From assembly GCA_023258825.1 (NCBI GenBank), contig JALQWE010000104.1, forward strand, positions 1-9,471: a stretch of DNA of 9,471 nt, read 5' to 3'. The DNA is from Planctomycetaceae bacterium. GTDB taxonomy: Bacteria; Planctomycetota; Planctomycetia; Planctomycetales; Planctomycetaceae. Positions 1-4,677 of the stretch are shown here, one piece after another (within the stretch, counting starts at the first letter, position 1; every line of letters starts with the position of its first letter). A program made the position numbers and the translations under genes. A model generated the notes under the pieces. The model saw nothing but the letters and a program-made list of their open reading frames with translations. It had not been told where the DNA came from and did not search any database.

Positions 1-103
1 CGATTCGTCGGAAGTAAATTTCGCAACGCGATGACTCTGCGAAGGCTTTCCAGCGATGGTCTTTCTCTGAAAACCCCCGTATTTTCGTTGCACTGAATCA
101 TCC
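1..103. other. Upstream region of ribE; no feature recognised
   Basis: These bases precede the first gene and contain stops in the forward frames, so they are not the end of an upstream + strand gene in any obvious way. I looked for the conserved core of an FMN riboswitch, which often precedes riboflavin genes, and did not see it. There is no strong Shine-Dalgarno sequence before the ATG at 104 and no confident -35/-10 pair. Whether ribE is first in its transcript cannot be told from this window. Confidence 0.4.
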
Positions 104-799
104 ATGTTTACCGGTCTCGTCGAAGGACAGGGCACTGTCGTGAAGGTCTCACCTATGCCGGTGGGACTGCGCCTGACGATTGAACCGGATTCAGATTGCT
201 TTCCAGCCTCCTCGGTCGCTCTGGGCGACAGCATTTCGATTTGTGGCTGTTGTCTGACGGTTGTCTCACAAACCGACGGGTCTTTCGACTTCGAGGCGGG
301 TGAAGAGACGTTGTCCAAAACGACTCTGGGGACCTTCCAGACGGGGACTCGAGTCAACCTGGAACGATCGCTCAGGGCGGAATCGCGACTTGGTGGTCAC
401 TTTGTGCAGGGGCATGTGGACGGGACGGCTCGGGTGTTGGCGGTTGAACGCAATGGCGACTGGATCGACATGTGGTTTCAGCCTGCGGCAGCTCAGCAGC
501 GTCTGTTGGTTCCCAAAGGATCGGTCGCGATCGATGGCGTCAGCCTGACGGTGGTTCAGGTTCAGTCGGATCGATTCTCGGTCGCCCTGATTCCTCACAC
601 GTTATCAGTGACCACTCTGGGCCAGGTTGTTCCCGGATCGCTTGTGAACATTGAAAACGACATTCTGGGCAAGTATGTGGATCACCTGTTGCAGGGACGA
701 CTTGCCGGACTGCAGCTGGGTGGTCCGGAAGCGGTGCACGTGTCCCCGGTTGTCCCCGTGATTTCTCAGACTCTTCCGGAAAGCACTGTCCCGCAATGA
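104..799 (+). CDS. ribE: Riboflavin synthase (alpha subunit type)
   Basis: This enzyme catalyses the last step of riboflavin synthesis: two molecules of 6,7-dimethyl-8-ribityllumazine dismutate to riboflavin and the pyrimidinedione precursor, in the cytoplasm. The 231-residue protein starts with MFTGLVE, the hallmark N-terminus of the family, which fixes the start even though no good ribosome binding site precedes it. Two lumazine-binding repeats are visible, about residues 1-97 and 98-195. The first has the GCCLTV motif (Cys49-Cys50), and GGHFVQGHVDG (residues 97-107) opens the second. The second repeat has VAIDGVSLTVV and ends with NIENDILGKYVDHLL. By alignment from memory with the E. coli enzyme, Phe2, Ser43, Cys50 and His104 match the catalytic positions. 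A tail of about 30 residues (200-231), rich in Pro and Val, lies beyond the family core. The stop overlaps the rsmA start (ATGA, 796-799), so translation is probably coupled. Confidence 0.97.
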   Translation: MFTGLVEGQGTVVKVSPMPVGLRLTIEPDSDCFPASSVALGDSISICGCCLTVVSQTDGSFDFEAGEETLSKTTLGTFQTGTRVNLERSLRAESRLGGHFVQGHVDGTARVLAVERNGDWIDMWFQPAAAQQRLLVPKGSVAIDGVSLTVVQVQSDRFSVALIPHTLSVTTLGQVVPGSLVNIENDILGKYVDHLLQGRLAGLQLGGPEAVHVSPVVPVISQTLPESTVPQ

Positions 800-1794
800 A
801 GGACGTTCAACGTCAGACTCGTTCCTATCTGATGTCGCTGTTCAGGCAGCACGGCATCAATCCGCGCGGCGATCTCGGACAGAACTTTCTGATCGATGTG
901 AATTTGATTGAGTTCGTGGTTCGTCACGCGGACCTCGGGCCCCGGGATGTGGCGCTGGAAGTCGGCACGGGAACGGGAGGAATGACCGCGTTTCTGGCGC
1001 GGGACGCCGGTCACGTGATTTCGGTCGACATTGATCAGAACATGTCACGCCTGGCGGCCGAAGCGGTTCAGGACTGCAACAACGTGACGTTGGTCAATCA
1101 GGACATTCTGAAAAACAAAAATACGCTATCGCCGGACATCACAGCGCTGATCCTGGAAAAAGTGGCTGCGACACCCGGAGGCCGTTTGAAGCTTGTGTCC
1201 AACCTGCCGTACAGCGTTGGGACACCGGTCATGTCCAACCTGCTGGCGTCAGAACTGCCGTGGGAACGGATGGTGTGTACGATTCAGTGGGAGCTGGCAG
1301 AAAAGATGGCGGCCGAAGCGGCCTCCAGTAAGTATGCGGCGTTGACGGTCTGGATTCAGTCGCAGGCCACGGTGCGGATCCTGCGGCGTCTGGGTCCCAA
1401 CGTCTTCTGGCCTCGCCCCAAAGTCGATTCAGCGATTATCAGTATCTGGAGAGACAAGGAAGCGGCGTCGCGAATTCTGGATCGCCGTTTTTTCCAGGAC
1501 TTTCTGCGAAGGATGTTTTCGCAGCGGCGTAAGCACCTGAGAAGCGTGCTGATTGGCATGTATCGGCGACAACTGGACAAGCCGGATGTGGATCGCATTT
1601 TGCAGGAGCTGGGAGAAAAGCCGGAAAATCGGGCTGAGCTGATGGATGTGCCGGCGTTGATCAGGCTGGCGAATCATGTGTGTGCAGCGGTTCGGACCGC
1701 TGAGTTATGTGGCGGGGGATCCGCAGGGATTCCGGACGATGGAGACGAACCGGAGCTGGAGGAAGATCAGGACTTCGACGAAGCGCACAGCTGA
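796..1794 (+). CDS. rsmA: 16S rRNA (adenine(1518)-N6/adenine(1519)-N6)-dimethyltransferase RsmA/KsgA
   Basis: KsgA/RsmA uses S-adenosylmethionine to dimethylate two adjacent adenines in the 3' terminal helix of 16S rRNA, a late step in small-subunit maturation. The 332-residue protein shows the family order: LGQNFLID (27-34), SAM-binding motif I EVGTGTGG (55-62), an acidic motif II in SVDID (76-80), VNQD (100-103), the target-base motif NLPY (136-139), WPRPKVDSAI (205-214), and the C-terminal FSQRRKHLRSVL (241-252). It is about 60 residues longer than E. coli KsgA (273, from memory). The excess is a longer N-terminus, a segment around 105-130, and an acidic tail in which 11 of the last 22 residues are Asp or Glu. 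The ATG overlaps the ribE stop by 4 nt. The Shine-Dalgarno signal is weak (GGAAAG near 779), which fits coupling. A start at Met13 is possible but has less support. Confidence 0.95.
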   Translation: MKDVQRQTRSYLMSLFRQHGINPRGDLGQNFLIDVNLIEFVVRHADLGPRDVALEVGTGTGGMTAFLARDAGHVISVDIDQNMSRLAAEAVQDCNNVTLVNQDILKNKNTLSPDITALILEKVAATPGGRLKLVSNLPYSVGTPVMSNLLASELPWERMVCTIQWELAEKMAAEAASSKYAALTVWIQSQATVRILRRLGPNVFWPRPKVDSAIISIWRDKEAASRILDRRFFQDFLRRMFSQRRKHLRSVLIGMYRRQLDKPDVDRILQELGEKPENRAELMDVPALIRLANHVCAAVRTAELCGGGSAGIPDDGDEPELEEDQDFDEAHS

Positions 1795-1870
1795 AGACGA
1801 GGACATGATTCAGGGGTGAGCAGGGCGACGGAAGTTCGGTGAAATCACAGAGTATCGGGAACTGGCAGGC

Positions 1871-1876
1871 GGGAGA
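1871..1876 (+). promoter_or_regulatory. Ribosome binding site of guaB
   Basis: The sequence GGGAGA, with GGAG at 1872-1875, lies 9 nt before the ATG at 1885. It is one of the clearer Shine-Dalgarno sequences in the window. It supports independent initiation of guaB after the 90-nt gap that follows rsmA. No promoter or terminator is evident in that gap, so read-through from rsmA is possible. Confidence 0.6.
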
Positions 1877-1884
1877 AGCGGAAC

Positions 1885-3360
1885 ATGCAGGATCGAATTG
1901 CCTATCGGGGATTGACCTTTGACGACGTGTTGCTGGAGCCAGGCTATAGTGAACTGATGCCGTCGGAAGTTGACATCAGTTCGCAGGTCACACGCAACAT
2001 TACGTTGAACGTACCGATTGTCAGCAGTCCGATGGACACGGTGACGGAAAGTGATATGGCGATCGCCATGGCCCAGCTGGGTGGGATTGGCATCATCCAT
2101 AAGAACATGAGTATTGAGCAGCAGGCCATGCAGGTGGACCGCGTGAAGCGGAGCGAGCATGGCGTGATTGTGGATCCGGTCACCCTGCCTCCTGAGACCC
2201 CGGTGGGTGAAGCAGCCCGGTTGATGGACGAGCGCAACATCGGCGGAGTGCCCATCACCGTCAATGGCCGACTGGTCGGGATTCTGACACGTCGGGATCT
2301 GCGGTTTCTGGAATCGAAAGAGCGTCCTGTTTCAGAGGTCATGACCAGAGACAACCTGGTGACTGCGCCGGAGGACACCAGTCTGGAGCGGGCCGAGCGC
2401 ATTCTGCTGGAAAACAAGGTTGAGAAGCTGCTGCTGGTGGATGAGCATTTTCAGCTGAAAGGGCTGATCACAATCCGGGACATTGACAAGAACCTGCAGT
2501 TTCCGCGGGCCTCCAAAGATTCGCGCGGTCGACTGCGCGTTGGCGCGGCGGTTGGGGTTTTTGATCTGGATCGTGCCACACAACTTGTGGAAAAAGGTGT
2601 TGACGTTCTGGTGGTAGATAGTGCACATGGGCATTCGAAAAATGTGATCGAGACGGTTCGGGCCATCAAACGAACACTGCAGATCGACGTCATTGCGGGA
2701 AATGTGGCCACGGAAGCGGGTGCGCGAGCACTTGCGGATGCCGGGGCTGACGCCGTGAAGGTCGGAATCGGGCCAGGTTCAATTTGTACCACCCGAATCA
2801 TCTCAGGTATTGGTGTTCCGCAATTGTCGGCAATTTCGAATGCAGCGAAGGCCCTGTCTGGAACCGATATTCCGATTATCGCTGATGGAGGAATTCGATT
2901 CAGCGGGGACATCACGAAGGCTTTAGCGGCCGGAGCGTCGTCAGTCATGATTGGCGGCCTGCTGGCAGGAGTTGACGAGAGTCCGGGAGAGATGATTCTC
3001 TTCCAGGGAAGAAGCTTCAAGCGGTACCGGGGAATGGGATCGCTGGGAGCAATGATCAAAGGCAGTAGTGAACGTTACCGGCAGGGACACGCTACCTCGA
3101 CGGATCAGACAAAACTGGTTCCTGAGGGCGTGGAAGGTCGCGTTCCATACAAAGGAGCCCTGCAGCCGCTGATGTATCAGTTGACTGGTGGGTTGCGTTC
3201 CGGCATGGGATATGTCGGGGTTGGCACCGTCAGTGACCTGCGTACGAAGGCTCGGTTTATCGAGATTTCTGCGGCCTCGGTGAGGGAGAACCATCCACAT
3301 GACATCGCGATTACTCAGGAATCCCCCAATTACTCAGTCGAGCACGCGCCTAAAGACTGA
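1885..3360 (+). CDS. guaB: Inosine-5'-monophosphate dehydrogenase
   Basis: GuaB oxidises IMP to XMP with NAD+, the committed step of guanine nucleotide synthesis. The 491-residue protein is full length for the family. The TIM-barrel domain begins with LTFDDVLLEPGYSE (10-23) and is interrupted by a CBS-domain pair (about 93-205), with GGVPITVNGRLVGILTRRDL in the first CBS and LLLVDEHFQLKGLITIRDI in the second. The barrel resumes with VVDSAHGHS (243-251), GNVAT (272-276) and the catalytic loop GIGPGSICTTR, whose Cys301 is the expected nucleophile. IMP-binding ADGG (333-336), GGLLAG (357-362), YRGMGS (381-386) and the flap Arg397-Tyr398 in SSERYRQ follow. A clear ribosome binding site supports the ATG. 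The last 20 residues are variable, and their DNA may overlap the start of the next gene. I see no missing active-site element. Confidence 0.98.
   Translation: MQDRIAYRGLTFDDVLLEPGYSELMPSEVDISSQVTRNITLNVPIVSSPMDTVTESDMAIAMAQLGGIGIIHKNMSIEQQAMQVDRVKRSEHGVIVDPVTLPPETPVGEAARLMDERNIGGVPITVNGRLVGILTRRDLRFLESKERPVSEVMTRDNLVTAPEDTSLERAERILLENKVEKLLLVDEHFQLKGLITIRDIDKNLQFPRASKDSRGRLRVGAAVGVFDLDRATQLVEKGVDVLVVDSAHGHSKNVIETVRAIKRTLQIDVIAGNVATEAGARALADAGADAVKVGIGPGSICTTRIISGIGVPQLSAISNAAKALSGTDIPIIADGGIRFSGDITKALAAGASSVMIGGLLAGVDESPGEMILFQGRSFKRYRGMGSLGAMIKGSSERYRQGHATSTDQTKLVPEGVEGRVPYKGALQPLMYQLTGGLRSGMGYVGVGTVSDLRTKARFIEISAASVRENHPHDIAITQESPNYSVEHAPKD
3282..3288 (+). promoter_or_regulatory. Shine-Dalgarno-like sequence inside guaB, before an alternative start
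   Basis: GAGGGAG inside the 3' end of guaB lies 10 nt before an ATG at 3299, in the frame of the downstream exported-protein gene. It is a better ribosome binding site than anything before the GTG at 3368. It could therefore mark the true start (304 residues, overlapping guaB by 62 nt). It could also be a chance match, because it encodes conserved-frame guaB residues. Confidence 0.4.
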
Positions 3361-3367
3361 GCGCTGT

Positions 3368-4213
3368 GTGACTGGCCGAACGCTGGCCCGTCTGTGCCTG
3401 CTGACGCTCAGTCTGTGCCTGCCATCGGCCGTCGCAGATGATCCAGCCGGTGGTGCGGGGCAACGTTATCAGAAGCAGTTGGACGAATACCTCGACGGGA
3501 TGCATGACCTGACGTCGTTTGTCCCGGCGGGACAGCTGTGGGACACCGAGACAGCTCGGAAGCAGCCCCGGTCCAAGTCGCCGCAAGGGGGAAAATCACT
3601 GAATAAGGCCGTTTCAGCGGCGTGGAAGAAACATACGTACGAGCAGCCTGCTGAGCCGAAGACAGACGTTTACGAGACTCGGCCGCTGGCCATGTATTCG
3701 GAACCTGTCCAGCAGGCATCAGCGACAGTGCAGGAGCCTGTTGAGGAAACCAGCACTTCCAGCAGTCGCCTGAAGACGGACATTCGCACGATCAAACCGT
3801 CCCTGAGCTATGCCTTGAGGGACATTGACGCGACTCAGTTGCCACAGGACTTTGATTCCCGTCTGGACAAGGGGGATTATGTGGCTCGGCAGACCAGTCC
3901 AACGGTGCTGCAGTGGGCTCCGACGAACTTCTACCACTATCCGTTGTACTTTGAGGACCCGGCACTGGAGCGGTACGGTCATTCGTACCATCCGTTGATT
4001 CAGCCATTCGCCTCAACCGGGCGGTTTGCGGGCCAGCTTGTGGGTCTGCCTTACCAGATGGTCCTGCACCCGGTGCACTCGCGTCAGTACGCTCTGGGCT
4101 ACTATCGTCCGGGTGAAGTGGCGCCGAAGAAGCACTACCAGATTCCGTTCAATACGGAAGCCACGATCATGGAGACTGCGGTTGTCGTGGGACTGTTCCT
4201 GATCCTGCCGTGA
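3368..4213 (+). CDS. Uncharacterised exported protein, planctomycete-type family
   Basis: The function is unknown. With the GTG start at 3368 the protein has 281 residues and opens with a textbook signal peptide: Arg residues at 4 and 8, a Leu-rich core (9-18) and a likely cleavage after AVA (21-23). A low-complexity, Pro/Ser/Thr/Lys/Glu-rich stretch (about 60-140) follows. The C-terminal half looks conserved and aromatic: FYHYPLYFEDPALERYG (188-204), then LVGLPYQM (224-231), YALGYYRPG (241-249) and a hydrophobic end (265-281) that finishes at Leu-Pro with no charged tail. I recall the PLYFED-LERYG and LGYYRPG pattern from planctomycete hypothetical proteins, but no role is established. The gene follows guaB by 7 nt, so reinitiation or coupling is likely. 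An ATG at 3299 with a better ribosome binding site would add 23 basic residues before the signal peptide. I chose the GTG because it gives a normal-length signal peptide and avoids a 62-nt overlap. A strong terminator follows 185 nt downstream. Confidence 0.85.
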   Translation: MTGRTLARLCLLTLSLCLPSAVADDPAGGAGQRYQKQLDEYLDGMHDLTSFVPAGQLWDTETARKQPRSKSPQGGKSLNKAVSAAWKKHTYEQPAEPKTDVYETRPLAMYSEPVQQASATVQEPVEETSTSSSRLKTDIRTIKPSLSYALRDIDATQLPQDFDSRLDKGDYVARQTSPTVLQWAPTNFYHYPLYFEDPALERYGHSYHPLIQPFASTGRFAGQLVGLPYQMVLHPVHSRQYALGYYRPGEVAPKKHYQIPFNTEATIMETAVVVGLFLILP

Positions 4214-4339
4214 GCAGCGGGGAAGAGCCGGTCGCACTGCTGAACTTCCGATGTCCGTCGATGGCGGTGGCGAAGAGGGTTCTCCTGCGAGACAGGCAGA
4301 CAGGATTCACGGTTTTGCGTGGGCGAACGCGGAATGATC

Positions 4340-4403
4340 GCGGAAAACAGAGCAGGGGAGACATGACCTGCTGAGGTTCTGCGTGCAGAAAACAGAACAG
4401 GGG
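4340..4403 (+). repeat. Imperfect direct repeat, 19 nt, two copies
   Basis: The copy at 4340-4358 (gcggaaaacagagcagggg) recurs at 4385-4403 (gcagaaaacagaacagggg) with 17 of 19 bases identical and a 45-bp offset. The second copy runs into the left arm of the terminator stem, so its last six bases are part of that hairpin. The role is unknown. It could be a remnant of a local duplication in the 3' untranslated region. Confidence 0.6.
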
Positions 4404-4437
4404 CGGTTCGCAGGACGAACCGCCCCTGACGTTTTTT
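4398..4437 (+). terminator. Strong Rho-independent terminator
   Basis: A perfect 13-bp stem has its left arm at 4398-4410 (caggggcggttcg) and its right arm at 4416-4428. It encloses a 5-nt loop (4411-4415). After three further bases and a G comes a run of six T at 4432-4437. The orientation fits termination of rightward transcription from the guaB and exported-protein genes, 185 nt after the last stop codon. No A-tract sits on the left side, so it is best read as unidirectional. Confidence 0.92.
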
Positions 4438-4584
4438 GAGAGCGTGAGGCGGGCCACAGACTCACGTCTCGACCGGAGTTGCCGGCCGGTTTATGCATTG
4501 CAAACACCGTACCGGAGGTCATCCCCCGGAAACCGCGATGTTCTGCAGCGGATTGCCCTGGAAAATGGATCTTCACTGACGCAG

Positions 4585-4618
4585 AATGCTGCAGTGGTGA
4601 AAAATGCTGTAGTGGTTG
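4585..4618 (+). repeat. Short tandem-like repeat, 18-bp period
   Basis: aatgctgcagtggt (4585-4598) recurs as aatgctgtagtggt (4603-4616), 13 of 14 bases identical and offset by 18 bp. The region lies 60-90 bp before the U32 start codon, where transcription signals would be expected. It could be a pair of protein-binding sites or merely a small duplication. Confidence 0.5.
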
Positions 4619-4677
4619 CTGGGCGAACAACACAGACTCAGGCGATTCGGACCGTGTCCGATTGAGGCATCAGGACA

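Larger units (their letters stand above)
4214..4677. other. Intergenic region with terminator and short repeats, no gene supported
   Basis: This gap of 464 bases separates the guaB-side genes from the U32 gene. It contains one strong intrinsic terminator and two pairs of short imperfect direct repeats, annotated separately. A 73-codon open frame at 4444-4665 has no family resemblance and no good ribosome binding site, so I do not call it. The promoter of the U32 gene should lie between the terminator and 4677, but I could not identify a -35/-10 pair with confidence. Confidence 0.6.

Noticed and set aside
1..103. FMN riboswitch before riboflavin synthase
   Set aside because: The conserved core segments of the FMN aptamer are not visible, and the leader present is too short to hold the full element.
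2451..3059. A 202-codon minus-strand open frame opposite guaB
   Set aside because: It lies entirely within the conserved IMP dehydrogenase frame. Its Ala/Ser/Pro/Thr-rich composition is what the antisense frame of a GC-rich gene gives, and it matches no family I know.
4444..4665. A 73-codon plus-strand frame between the terminator and the U32 gene
   Set aside because: It has no strong ribosome binding site, no family resemblance and an Arg/Ser/Val-rich composition. It could be a leader peptide, but nothing in the sequence supports that.
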